This document shows positions 7,667 to 15,259 of a stretch of 40,386 nt of DNA, in pieces. Under the pieces are notes generated by a model. The model was not told where the DNA came from and did no database searches. It was given only the letters and a program-made list of their open reading frames with translations. Position 1 is the stretch's first letter, and each line of letters begins with the position of its first letter. The translations under genes and the position numbers were made by a program. The stretch spans positions 1 to 40,386 of the forward strand of contig NZ_JAMXRU010000017.1 of NCBI RefSeq assembly GCF_024124745.1, in the 5' to 3' direction. This stretch comes from Aeromicrobium sp. CnD17-E. Its GTDB lineage: Bacteria; Actinomycetota; Actinomycetes; Propionibacteriales; Nocardioidaceae.

Positions 7667-9040
7667 CTACGGCGCCTCTGTGGCGTGCCTTCCTGGTCCG
7701 CCCCGACGCCGGTGGTCCGCGATGCAGCGCGGGTCGAGGTGGTGGATCTCGACGAACTGGATGGTGCGGTCTCGTCGGGTCCAGGCGCGGGTGAACGCGG
7801 TCTCGGCCTCGATGGTGCGGGTGGGCAGGTGCCAGTGGGCGTTGCCGTCCTCGTCGTGGGTGACGGTGAGGGCTCCGCGGGTCTTGAGGCCGTGGTGGGG
7901 TCGGCAGCGGTGGTGCAGGTTCCCCGCTGCGGTGGGTCCGCGCTGCTGACCTGGTGGTCGTCCGTCGGGTGGTGGGTCGGGGTCGTAGGGGATCTGGTGG
8001 TCGACGTCGCAGCCGGTGGCGGGGCGGGTGCAGCCGGGAACGTCGCAGGTCCCGTCGATGAGGTTCAACGCCCTGCGTAGGGGCTGGGTGGGGAAGCGGC
8101 CCAGCTCGGTCACGTCGAGGATGCCGCCGTTCTCATCGGTCAACAACCGCGAGAACAGAGTCCCCTCGGCGCTGGCGAGCTCGGCGAGCAGGCCAGGGTC
8201 GAGGACATGCTGCCCGTCGGCAGAGACGCCCGGCTCACGGGAGAGGCCGAGCAGGGTGGCCAGGGAGACGGTGATGCCGACGTGGAAGCGGCCGCGACCC
8301 GACGTGCCGACCGGCGCGTGGCCGGCGGTCGTGGTGTCGGTGGTGATGGGCTGGTCGCGGCGCAGGAGGGTGTCGACGAGAGCGTCAGCACGGGCCTGGG
8401 CCAGGGTCCGCTCATCGTCGGCGCTCTGGGTGCGGGACGCCTTCGCCGCCAACGTGAGGTCCCGGTCGATGAGGAGGGCCTCGGTGGTGGGGATGAGGGC
8501 CTGCAGCAGACTCATCCCGTCATCCAACGCGGTGATGGTGACGTTGCGGTCCTGTTGGGCGGCCTGGCGGCGCTCGATCGCGTGGTCGGGCTCGACCCGG
8601 ATGAGGAACCGGCGCAGCCACCCCTTCAGCTGACCCAACGTGTGGGTGGTGGCGTAGGCGAGGACTGTCTCGTCCAGCCGGGTGATGTTCTCCGGCGCAT
8701 GCAGCTTCCATGCGGTGGAGGCGATCTCGCGGGCCTTGGCCCGGTCGACCTCACCGCGCAGGTGGCCAGCCCACACGGTGGGCAGGTCCATCACGAGGGT
8801 GCGGGTGGCCGAGACCAGGTTCGCCACGAATCCCTGCGCGAGATGCAGCTCGAGGGCGGCCTCCAGGATCGCGACCTGCCGGGCGTCCTCGACCTGACGG
8901 GCACTCAAGCCCTGGGTGAGGGCGTCGGTGCGGCGGGTCTCCACGAACCGCAGCACCGCCCGAGCCTGCTCCGCCTCAGCGGCCCACACCCGACGCGACG
9001 CATCGAGTGCGTCGGTCAGGAGGGTGTCGGTGGGGTTCAT
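7667..9040 (-). CDS. DUF222 / HNH endonuclease-signature protein
   Basis: A 457-residue protein of the actinobacterial 13E12-like family: a long helical DUF222 domain (about residues 20-330) and a C-terminal HNH signature. In the latter, the zinc-type cysteines of CDVPGCTRPATGC are followed by DVDHQIPY, GNLHHRCRPHHGLKT and a WHLPTRT strand. The His-Asn-His residues of the ββα-metal nuclease core are intact, so nuclease activity is possible, though none of these proteins is functionally understood. They occur in many copies per genome and are often associated with repeats, as here. TAGGTT (9052-9047) lies 6 nt before the ATG, indicating a leaderless start. Confidence 0.9.
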   Translation of the reverse strand: MNPTDTLLTDALDASRRVWAAEAEQARAVLRFVETRRTDALTQGLSARQVEDARQVAILEAALELHLAQGFVANLVSATRTLVMDLPTVWAGHLRGEVDRAKAREIASTAWKLHAPENITRLDETVLAYATTHTLGQLKGWLRRFLIRVEPDHAIERRQAAQQDRNVTITALDDGMSLLQALIPTTEALLIDRDLTLAAKASRTQSADDERTLAQARADALVDTLLRRDQPITTDTTTAGHAPVGTSGRGRFHVGITVSLATLLGLSREPGVSADGQHVLDPGLLAELASAEGTLFSRLLTDENGGILDVTELGRFPTQPLRRALNLIDGTCDVPGCTRPATGCDVDHQIPYDPDPPPDGRPPGQQRGPTAAGNLHHRCRPHHGLKTRGALTVTHDEDGNAHWHLPTRTIEAETAFTRAWTRRDRTIQFVEIHHLDPRCIADHRRRGGPGRHATEAP

Positions 9041-9137
9041 GTCTCCAACCTAGGCACCCCCTCCGACACCCCCCTCCAGCCCGGAAAACTCCTGTGGACA
9101 GTGGGGTTTCTGCTGGTTCGCGCGGGGCTGTTGCCGG

Positions 9138-9266
9138 GTGGTCTCGATACGTCAGGACGAGCTCGTTGGCGCTCGCCGTCCTGACTACTCGACCAGCGGA
9201 GTGTTCCGCTGGTCGAGTAGTCGCCTCCGCCGAGGGACGAGCCTGGGGCCGACGTATCGAGACCAC
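9138..9266. repeat. Nested inverted-repeat unit 1
   Basis: Outer arms GTGGTCTCGATACGT (9138-9152) and its complement (9252-9266) enclose two inner hairpins. These are GTCAGGACG...CGTCCTGAC (9151-9185) and ACTACTCGACCAGCGGA with a GTGT loop and perfect 17-bp complement (9184-9221). The unit resembles the palindromic CTCGACCAGCGG-type elements scattered in Nocardioides-like genomes. It contains the stop codon of the EamA gene. Confidence 0.85.
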
Positions 9267-10432
9267 TCCAAGCTGTCGCTGCGGGGTGGCTCGCGCGGGG
9301 CTGTTGCCGGGTGGTCTCGATACGCAGCCACGGCGCTCGTTCCTCGCGCGCGGCCGCTACTCGACCAGCGGAACGATTCGCTGGTCGAGTAGTCGGGCCT
9401 GGCTGGGGGCACCTCCCGCTTGCGGGGGCGGTACGAGCCTGGGTCCGACGTATCGAGACCACCCCAAGCCGTCGCTGGGAGCTGACCCACGCTGAGCCCC
9501 TGCTCGACCAGCAGCGGTCGTCGGTCGACCGGCAGCCTGGCGGGAGAGGGAGCGCGGCCAGAGGTGTGGAAGAGCACGAGGCCCACCACGACGAGGACGA
9601 GCCCGACGGCGAGGACGGGGCCGAGCGGCTCGCCCAGCAGGGGAGCGGCGAGGGTGGCCGTGAGCACGGGGCTCGACGCGCCCGCCACGGCACCTGCGCC
9701 GCTGCCGAGCTGCCGGATCGCCAGGGCGTAGCAGAGCGTCGACGCGATCCCGGTGCCGACGCCGAGCAGCAGCACCGTTGTCAGCACCTCCGAACCGACA
9801 GCCGTCCCGTCGAGCACCGCCGACGGCCCCAGCCCGAGCGCCACGGCGACCACCACGCCGATTGTCGAGCCGAGGCTCACCAGGGCGACCACGTCGAGCA
9901 GCCCGAGGGTCGTCCGAGCCAGGGCGAGCGTGTAGACGGCCCACAGCAGACCGGCCGCGAGGAGCGCGACCACGCCGATCGAGCCGTGGGTCGAGGTCAT
10001 CGTGCTGGCACTCACGGCGACCCCGCCCGTGATCAGCGCGAGGGCCACCACCCGTCCTCGCGGGACCCTGCGCCGACGCAGCAGGAGGAGCGTGACGAAC
10101 AGCGGCACGGTGCCAGGGACGAGCAGGCCGGTGAGCCCGGCGCTGGTGAGGTGAGCGCCCACCGCGAAGACCATGAAGTGGGGGACTCCGCCGACCAGCA
10201 GCAGGGCGAGCGTGCTCGTCCGTTCCCGCCGTGCACGACGCAGCGCCCCGGGGACCCACGGTGCCAGCAGGACCAGGGGAGTGGCGAAGCGGAGCAGGGC
10301 CAGGTCGAGGGTCGTGAGTCCCGACGTCCCGAGCGCCCGCGTGGTGAGCGCGAAGGACGACCACAGCAGGACGGTGGCCAGCAGCGCGGCGGGGCCCGTG
10401 GCGGCGCGCACGGTCGGAGCGGTCCAAGTCAT
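9185..10432 (-). CDS. EamA/DMT family transporter with repeat-derived C-terminal tail
   Basis: The first 300 or so residues form a ten-helix EamA drug/metabolite transporter: two repeats opening with GPAALLATVLLWSSFALTTR and IGVVALLAAGLLWAVYT, and a second-half ending in EPLGPVLAVGLVLVVVGLVLF. Such proteins export amino acids, purines or similar metabolites. The frame then continues to residue 415. From about residue 324 it is translated from the two palindromic repeat units and stops inside unit 1, so the last 90 or so residues (arginine, serine and proline rich) are repeat-derived. TACCGT (10444-10439) lies 6 nt before ATG 10432. It is divergent from an Lrp-type regulator, a pairing typical of amino-acid exporters and their regulator. 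Confidence 0.85.
   Translation of the reverse strand: MTWTAPTVRAATGPAALLATVLLWSSFALTTRALGTSGLTTLDLALLRFATPLVLLAPWVPGALRRARRERTSTLALLLVGGVPHFMVFAVGAHLTSAGLTGLLVPGTVPLFVTLLLLRRRRVPRGRVVALALITGGVAVSASTMTSTHGSIGVVALLAAGLLWAVYTLALARTTLGLLDVVALVSLGSTIGVVVAVALGLGPSAVLDGTAVGSEVLTTVLLLGVGTGIASTLCYALAIRQLGSGAGAVAGASSPVLTATLAAPLLGEPLGPVLAVGLVLVVVGLVLFHTSGRAPSPARLPVDRRPLLVEQGLSVGQLPATAWGGLDTSDPGSYRPRKREVPPARPDYSTSESFRWSSSGRARGTSAVAAYRDHPATAPREPPRSDSLEWSRYVGPRLVPRRRRLLDQRNTPLVE
9311..9462. repeat. Nested inverted-repeat unit 2
   Basis: Second copy of the same design: outer arms GTGGTCTCGATACG (9311-9324) and complement (9449-9462), inner arms CTACTCGACCAGCG (9357-9370) and complement (9379-9392). The 34 nt ending at the left outer arm (9291-9324) are identical to 9118-9151 before unit 1, so the flank was duplicated with the element. 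The interior between the arms differs from unit 1. It is read through in frame by the EamA gene. Confidence 0.85.
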
Positions 10433-10496
10433 GCCGCAACGGTAGGGAGATCATCCCGGCACGCGATTGCCAATTCTGCCAGCACCTCGTTGATTC

Positions 10497-10513
10497 GTGG
10501 CAGGATCTGCCAC
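10497..10513. promoter_or_regulatory. Palindrome abutting the Lrp-type gene start
   Basis: GTGGCAG-GAT-CTGCCAC is a perfect 7-bp-arm palindrome whose last base is immediately before ATG 10514. It overlaps the likely -10 (CAGGAT, 10501-10506). Further TGCCA half-sites occur at 10468-10472 and 10477-10481. This is consistent with an Lrp/AsnC operator array controlling both divergent genes; binding is inferred. Confidence 0.5.
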
Positions 10514-10978
10514 ATGACTCGCTTCGACGCCATCGACCGATCGATCCTGCGCGAGCTGCAGCTGGACGGTCGGCTCACCAACCAGGAGCTCGCCGACCGG
10601 GTGGGCCTGTCGCCGTCGCCCTGCCTGCGTCGGGTGCGGGCCCTGGAGTCAGCAGGGGTGATCAGCGGGTACCGCGCGGTCGTCGCCCAGCAGGAGGTGG
10701 GCCTGAGCATCACCGCCTTCGTCCGGCTGCGGCTCTCGTCGCACGCGACCCACACCGTGGAGGCTGTCGAGGCGGAGCTGCGGAGCCTGCCCGAGGTGGT
10801 GGAGGCGTACGTGCTGGCGGGCGACCACGACTACCTGCTGAAGGTGGTCGCCGAGTCGTTCGCGGGCTACGAGCAGCTGCTGCGCGACAGGATCCGCGAC
10901 ATCCCGTCGCTCGCGTCGATCGAGACGACGTTCGCGTTCGGCGTGACGAAGGATCCGTCGCCCGTGCCGGTGCCGTAG
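10514..10978 (+). CDS. Lrp/AsnC family transcriptional regulator
   Basis: A 154-residue feast/famine regulator. The N-terminal winged helix reads FDAIDRSILRELQLDGRLTNQELADRVG followed by SPSPCLRRVRALESAGVISGY, and the C-terminal RAM domain (about residues 65-145) contains VVEAYVLAGDHDYLLKVVAESFAGYEQLL, the effector-binding and oligomerisation part. Such proteins sense amino acids. The divergent EamA transporter, 81 nt away, is the probable target. The start follows CAGGAT by 7 nt, within a palindrome, which points to autoregulation. Confidence 0.92.
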   Translation: MTRFDAIDRSILRELQLDGRLTNQELADRVGLSPSPCLRRVRALESAGVISGYRAVVAQQEVGLSITAFVRLRLSSHATHTVEAVEAELRSLPEVVEAYVLAGDHDYLLKVVAESFAGYEQLLRDRIRDIPSLASIETTFAFGVTKDPSPVPVP

Positions 10979-11007
10979 GGGAGAGGAGCACGAGAGTCGT
11001 CCTCCCG

Positions 11008-11030
11008 CGCCGGCCGCGGCGGCCGGAGCG
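11008..11030. terminator. GC-rich hairpin after the Lrp-type gene
   Basis: CCGGCC-GCGGC-GGCCGG stem in the 92-nt gap between the Lrp-type gene and the dehydrogenase gene. There is no T-tract, so termination is only suggested by its position. Confidence 0.3.
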
Positions 11031-11070
11031 CGCCGAGCGGCCTGCGCGAGACCTGCCTAGGGTCGAGAAC

Positions 11071-12150
11071 ATGGGAGAGACGACGCGGACCGCGCTCGTG
11101 GCAGGTGCCACGGGCATCGCAGGCTCGGCACTGTGCCGGGAGCTGGTCGGGCAGGGCTGGGAGGTCCTGGGGCTGTCACGCAGCGGTCGGGCCCCGGTGG
11201 ACGGCGTGCTGGGCGTAGCGGCCGACCTGACCGACGAGACGTCGCTGCGCGAGGCGCTCGCGCCCCACGCGCCGAGCCATGTCTTCGTGACGGCGTGGAT
11301 GCGCCAAGAAGACGAGGAGGCGAACATCCGCGTCAACGGACGGATGGTGCGCGACCTCCTGGCCGCCGTCTCGCCCGCAGGCACGCTGCAGCACGTCGCG
11401 CTCGTGACGGGCCTGAAGCACTACCTCGGCCCATTCGAGGCGTACGGGCAGGGCGACCTGCCCGACACGCCCTTCCACGAGGACGAGGAACGCCTGCCGT
11501 ACCCGAACTTCTACTACGCGCAGGAGGACGAGCTGTTCGCCGCCGCGGAGCAGGCGGGCTTCACGTGGTCGGTGCACCGGGCCCACACCGTGATCGGTGC
11601 CGCCGTGGGCAACGCGATGAACATGGGGCAGACGCTCGCGGTCCAGGCGGCGATCTGTCGGGACCAGGGGAGACCGATGGTCTTCCCTGGGTCGCGGACC
11701 CAGTGGGACGGACTGACCGACATGACCGACGCCGGCCTCCTGGCCGAGCACCTCGTGTGGGCGTCGACGACGGCCTCGGCCGCGGACACGGCGTTCAACG
11801 TCGTCGACGGCGACGTCTTCCGCTGGCGCTGGCTGTGGCCTCGCCTGGCGGCCCGCCTCGGGGTCGAGCCGGAGGGCTTCGCGGACGAGCCGCGCCCGCT
11901 GGAGGACCAGATGGTCGACGCCTCGGCAGCGTGGTCGCGCATCGCCGAGCGTGAGGGGCTCGTGGAGAGCGACGTCGACCGGGTGGCCTCCTGGTGGCAC
12001 ACGGACGGCGACCTCGGACGCGACGTGGAGTGCCTGGCCGACATGACCCGGAGTCGGGCCCTCGGCTTCACGGGCTACCGGTCGACGCTGCAGGCGTTCC
12101 TCGACCTGTTCGACCACCTCGAGGAGGCCCGCGTCGTGCCGCGTCCCTGA
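11071..12150 (+). CDS. PRISE-like short-chain dehydrogenase/reductase
   Basis: A 359-residue NAD(P)-dependent reductase. The Rossmann start is ALVAGATGIAGSALCREL. The progesterone 5-beta-reductase/iridoid synthase-like (PRISE) group is indicated by HVALVTGLKHYLGPFE and PNFYYAQED, the latter replacing the usual YxxxK, then WSVHRAHTVIG and FNVVDGDVFRWRWLWP. Members reduce activated enone carbons; the physiological substrate here is unknown. TAGGGT (11058-11063) lies 7 nt before the ATG, fitting leaderless transcription. It ends 5 nt from the convergent small membrane-protein gene. Confidence 0.9.
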   Translation: MGETTRTALVAGATGIAGSALCRELVGQGWEVLGLSRSGRAPVDGVLGVAADLTDETSLREALAPHAPSHVFVTAWMRQEDEEANIRVNGRMVRDLLAAVSPAGTLQHVALVTGLKHYLGPFEAYGQGDLPDTPFHEDEERLPYPNFYYAQEDELFAAAEQAGFTWSVHRAHTVIGAAVGNAMNMGQTLAVQAAICRDQGRPMVFPGSRTQWDGLTDMTDAGLLAEHLVWASTTASAADTAFNVVDGDVFRWRWLWPRLAARLGVEPEGFADEPRPLEDQMVDASAAWSRIAEREGLVESDVDRVASWWHTDGDLGRDVECLADMTRSRALGFTGYRSTLQAFLDLFDHLEEARVVPRP

Positions 12151-12155
12151 GGTGC

Positions 12156-12335
12156 TCAGGAGTGCGCCATGAAGACCGCTCCGGTCAGCATGAGCGCGAA
12201 CGACACGGCGACGAGCACCTTCTGCGACGTCACCCATGCGACGCCGCCCGTCAGGGCGAGCCGGGTCGCCGGCCCCACGAACCCGATCATGCCGGCCAGC
12301 ATCACGGTGACCCCCAGCAGCTCCAGCACCGACAT
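12156..12335 (-). CDS. Small predicted membrane protein (59 residues)
   Basis: A short frame starting at ATG 12335: MSVLELLGVTVMLAGMIGF, then a polar turn, and a second hydrophobic helix KVLVAVSFALMLTGAVFM ending in AHS. Two membrane helices with a short loop are predicted. I do not recognise the family. A longer frame extends to 12503, but its N-terminal part is arginine-rich and unconvincing. GGGGCG about 10 nt upstream could serve as ribosome site. It lies between the convergent dehydrogenase gene and the dif-like site. The coding call is moderate because the frame is short. Confidence 0.45.
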   Translation of the reverse strand: MSVLELLGVTVMLAGMIGFVGPATRLALTGGVAWVTSQKVLVAVSFALMLTGAVFMAHS

Positions 12336-12518
12336 CGCACACGCCCCATCCGTCGCCCTGGCGACCCGGTCTGCGCGGCGGCTCCTCCGCACCCGCACCT
12401 CGAGGTTCGCAGAGGAGGACGCGGTCGGCCCGACGAGCGTCGAGCGGAGAGGTTCTGCGGAGGTCTCGCCCTCGCGGGGGACCGTCCCGGCCTGCAGAGC
12501 CACTCCCAGAGATGTCTA

Positions 12519-12546
12519 AGTTGACATAATGTGCATTATCGGATCG
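12519..12546 (-). other. dif: Candidate chromosomal dif site (XerC/XerD recombination)
   Basis: Read on the minus strand this 28-bp site is CGATCCGATAA (XerC-arm), TGCACA (6-bp centre), TTATGTCAACT (XerD-arm). The XerD arm matches the well-conserved TTATGTNAANT of E. coli (TTATGTTAAAT) and B. subtilis (TTATGTAAACT) dif, and the inner ATAA/TTAT symmetry and 11-6-11 layout are as expected. It is an AT-rich island in gene-free DNA between 12336 and 12569. Dif is where XerCD resolve chromosome dimers at the replication terminus. The neighbouring core genes correspond to a terminus-half region in M. tuberculosis. No recombinase gene is adjacent, which suits a chromosomal dif better than a mobile element. 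Confidence 0.7.
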
Positions 12547-12569
12547 ATCCCGGCAGGGACGGAAGGGGC

Positions 12570-13370
12570 TCAGGAACCGGTGCGCACGGCGGCGTCGTGA
12601 CGGTGCACGTGCTGCTCCAGCAGCGCGCTCCAGGCGCGGACGTCGTCGGGCGTCGTCGCGACGACGAGCGAGCTCGACGACCACAGGCCGTGCAACGTCT
12701 CCGCGGTGCTCAGCGGGTGCGCCGGGTCGTCGGTCCAGGCCAGCAGCTGCGTCGGGACGTCGAGCGTCGCCAGCGCCGCCACCGACGGCAGGTCCGAACG
12801 TGCAGCGCCACGCAGGACGGTGGGCAGCAGCGCCTCGTCGACGTCGGGCACCGTGTCAGGACGGCCGCGCGTGGCCGGCGGCGGGACGGCGTCGGCAGCC
12901 AGCGCGACGAACGCGTCGACGCCCGACGTCTCGACCAGCCGCGCCGACGCCTCGTACTCGGCAGCCTTGGCGCGGCGGGACGCCCACGCCGTCGGCGGGA
13001 TCATCAGCGTGAGCGACGCGAACCGGCTCGGGTCCCCGAGGGCGGCGTGCAGCAGCGTGGCGGTCCCCATGGACCCGCCGAGCCCGTGCACCTGCTCCCC
13101 CGGGAAGAATCTATCGATCACCTGTTCGAGGTCCTCGGCGAGCCGGGGCCAGGTGTAGTCCTCGACGACCTTCCGGCCGGTGGAACGCCCGTGGCCCCGC
13201 GCGTCGTAGCGCAGCAGCCGGACCCCCGGCACGCGGGCGGCAACGTCGAGACCGAGCACCGCGTCACGGCTCCGGCTCGACGTCAGGCCGTGGAGCACGA
13301 CCACCGCCGGACCGTCGTCGCCCTGCACGTCGACGTCGAGGACGGCTCCAGGCACGGACACGGACGACAT
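12570..13370 (-). CDS. Alpha/beta-fold hydrolase
   Basis: A 266-residue hydrolase: VVVLHGLTSSR (oxyanion region), LLRYDARGHGRSTG, and the nucleophile elbow GLGGSMGTA with Ser100, an uncommon GGSMG form also seen in some perhydrolase and lipase-like members. LLAWTDDPAHPLS may hold the acid, and a His in the EQHVHRHD segment near the C-terminus may be the base, though that assignment is uncertain. Substrate unknown. The start ATG 13370 has GAGGAG upstream and a TAGTCT hexamer at 13407-13402, giving a leader of about 25 nt, unlike most genes here. It is divergent from the condensation-GNAT gene. Confidence 0.85.
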   Translation of the reverse strand: MSSVSVPGAVLDVDVQGDDGPAVVVLHGLTSSRSRDAVLGLDVAARVPGVRLLRYDARGHGRSTGRKVVEDYTWPRLAEDLEQVIDRFFPGEQVHGLGGSMGTATLLHAALGDPSRFASLTLMIPPTAWASRRAKAAEYEASARLVETSGVDAFVALAADAVPPPATRGRPDTVPDVDEALLPTVLRGAARSDLPSVAALATLDVPTQLLAWTDDPAHPLSTAETLHGLWSSSSLVVATTPDDVRAWSALLEQHVHRHDAAVRTGS

Positions 13371-13513
13371 GGCGGGCGGCTCCTCGGTCTCGGGACCTCC
13401 CAGACTACGACGGCGGGAGCCCCTGGAAGCCGTCCGAGCGGCCGCTGTGAGCGACGAGACACGCAGCGGCGGACGGGACGCGTGAGGCCCGGGCCGGCCC
13501 TAGAGTGACGACC

Positions 13514-15259
13514 ATGCGGCTCACCCACGTGGCCCACCTGCGACTGCCGTTCGGTCGCGTGATGGGGTACGACCTCACTGTCGGCGCCACGGGCGAGCGC
13601 CTCCCGGTCTCCTTCGACCAGGAACGTCACGTCGGCCAGGGCGACCGTCCCGGCTCGTGGATGGCGATCACGGTCCGGCTGCCCGCCGTCGACCTCGACC
13701 GGCTCGCCGAGGCCTGGCTCGCCGTCGTGAGGCGGCACGGCACCCTGCACACCGTCTTCTCACTCGACGACGACGGCGACGTCGAGCTGCACGAGGTCGA
13801 GGTCGGGCCGGGGTCCTGGCGCGAGCACCCGATGGAGCCCGGCACCCGTCTGAGCGACGCGATCCGCGGGGTGCTCGACGAGCACTGCCGGCCCCTGTCG
13901 AGGCCGTCGCACCGGCTATGCGTCGTGCAGTCGCACGACCGCCCCACCGTCGTCATCGGGTCCGACCACGCGCACGTCGACATGTGGTCGCTGCTCGTGG
14001 TCGTGCGCGACCTCCTGCGCGAGCTCGGGCACACCGCCTCGGACGTGCTCCCCCGCGCCTTCTCCAGCCACACGGAGTCGCTGCTCGGTCGCGAGCGACC
14101 CCCGCAGGACGTCCGCGACCGGTGGGCCGAGGTGCTCGGCGCCTGCGGCGACACCATGCCCCGCTTCCCCCTCCCCCTCGGCGACGTCACGACCCCGGTG
14201 CTCGAACGGGTCGAGGTACGCGACGTGCTCGACGTCGACGCGATGGCCTGGCTCGAGCGCGCGGCGCGCGCCCAGGGCGTCTCGACGCTGGCGCTGGTGG
14301 CGTCGGTGATGACGCGGGTGACACGGTCGCTCGCCGATGCCCCGTTCCGCGCCGTGTTCCCGGTCCACAGCCGCTACGAGGAGATCTGGCACGACGCGGT
14401 CGGGTGGTTCATCACGAACGCGGTGATCGACTCCCCCGACGCTGATCCCACCGCCTGCGCGGCCGCCGTGAAGGAGGCCATCCGGCTGGGGTCGTGGCCG
14501 CTCGCCGACGTGTTCGCCCCGTACGGCGGCATGCCCCAGTCCCCCGGCATGTTCGCGTTCTCCTGGCTCGACCTCCGCCGGCTGCCGGTCCACGTCGACC
14601 ACGTCGGCCTCGAGGCGCAGTACGTGAGCGCCGCAGGGCGCACCGACGGGGTCATGGTGTGGTTCGTCCTCGACGAGGGCGGCGTGCACCTGCGCTGCCG
14701 CTACCCCGACACCGACGAGGCACGGGCGTCCGTCGGCGGGTGGCTCGACGCCGTGGTCGACGGGGTCCGTCGAGCCGCTCGCGACGCCGGGACCACCCTC
14801 GAGGTCGACGGCGAGCGGCTGCGCGTCGAGCGGGCGGAGCGGAGCGACGTGCCCGCGATCGTGGCTCTGCTGGCCGACGACCCGATCGGCGCCTCCCGCG
14901 AGCACGGCACGGCGTCGATCTACCAGGAGGCGTTCGACTCCCTGGTGCGCGACCCGTCGCAGCTCGTGGTGGTGGTGCGCGACGGCGACGAGGTCGTCGC
15001 GACGGCCCAGCTGACCATCCTGCCCGGCCTCTCGCGCGGCGGCACGACCCGCATGCAGGTGGAGGGGGTCCGCGTGGCGCCCCGCTGGCGCAGCCGTGGG
15101 CTGGGCGGCGCCTTCATGGCGTGGGCGCACGAGCACGGTCGCGCCCGCGGCGCACGGCTCTCCCAGCTCACCAGCGACACCTCGCGCGACGCTGCCCACC
15201 GGTTCTACGAGCGGCTCGGCTACGAGCCGAGCCACGTCGGCTTCAAGCGTCCGCTGTAG
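13514..15259 (+). CDS. Condensation-domain-like / GNAT acetyltransferase fusion
   Basis: A 581-residue two-domain protein. Residues 1 to about 425 resemble the condensation/PapA acyltransferase fold: a hydrophobic N-terminus, FSLDDDGDVELHEVEV, the active-site region DHAHVDMWS (a degenerate HHxxxDG in which the second His, His152, and Asp156 remain), VFPVHSRYEEIWHDAVGWFITN corresponding to the latch segment, and FSWLDLRRLP. Residues 436-581 are a GNAT domain with the acetyl-CoA loop VRVAPRWRSRGLGGAF and the tail RFYERLGYEPS. One protein could thus join acyl transfer or ester formation with N-acetylation; the product is unknown. TAGAGT (13501-13506) stands 7 nt before ATG 13514. No carrier protein or adenylation domain is nearby. 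Its 3' end overlaps the UvrA-like gene by 17 nt. Confidence 0.8.
   Translation: MRLTHVAHLRLPFGRVMGYDLTVGATGERLPVSFDQERHVGQGDRPGSWMAITVRLPAVDLDRLAEAWLAVVRRHGTLHTVFSLDDDGDVELHEVEVGPGSWREHPMEPGTRLSDAIRGVLDEHCRPLSRPSHRLCVVQSHDRPTVVIGSDHAHVDMWSLLVVVRDLLRELGHTASDVLPRAFSSHTESLLGRERPPQDVRDRWAEVLGACGDTMPRFPLPLGDVTTPVLERVEVRDVLDVDAMAWLERAARAQGVSTLALVASVMTRVTRSLADAPFRAVFPVHSRYEEIWHDAVGWFITNAVIDSPDADPTACAAAVKEAIRLGSWPLADVFAPYGGMPQSPGMFAFSWLDLRRLPVHVDHVGLEAQYVSAAGRTDGVMVWFVLDEGGVHLRCRYPDTDEARASVGGWLDAVVDGVRRAARDAGTTLEVDGERLRVERAERSDVPAIVALLADDPIGASREHGTASIYQEAFDSLVRDPSQLVVVVRDGDEVVATAQLTILPGLSRGGTTRMQVEGVRVAPRWRSRGLGGAFMAWAHEHGRARGARLSQLTSDTSRDAAHRFYERLGYEPSHVGFKRPL

Noticed and set aside
7667..9040. DUF222-HNH protein as evidence of a mobile intron or intein
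   Set aside because: The gene is a free-standing member of a family common in actinobacteria, with its own promoter and no split host gene.
12521..12545. TTGACA at 12521 read as a -35 promoter box
   Set aside because: There is no appropriately spaced -10 and no downstream plus-strand gene; the bases belong to the XerD arm of the dif-like site.
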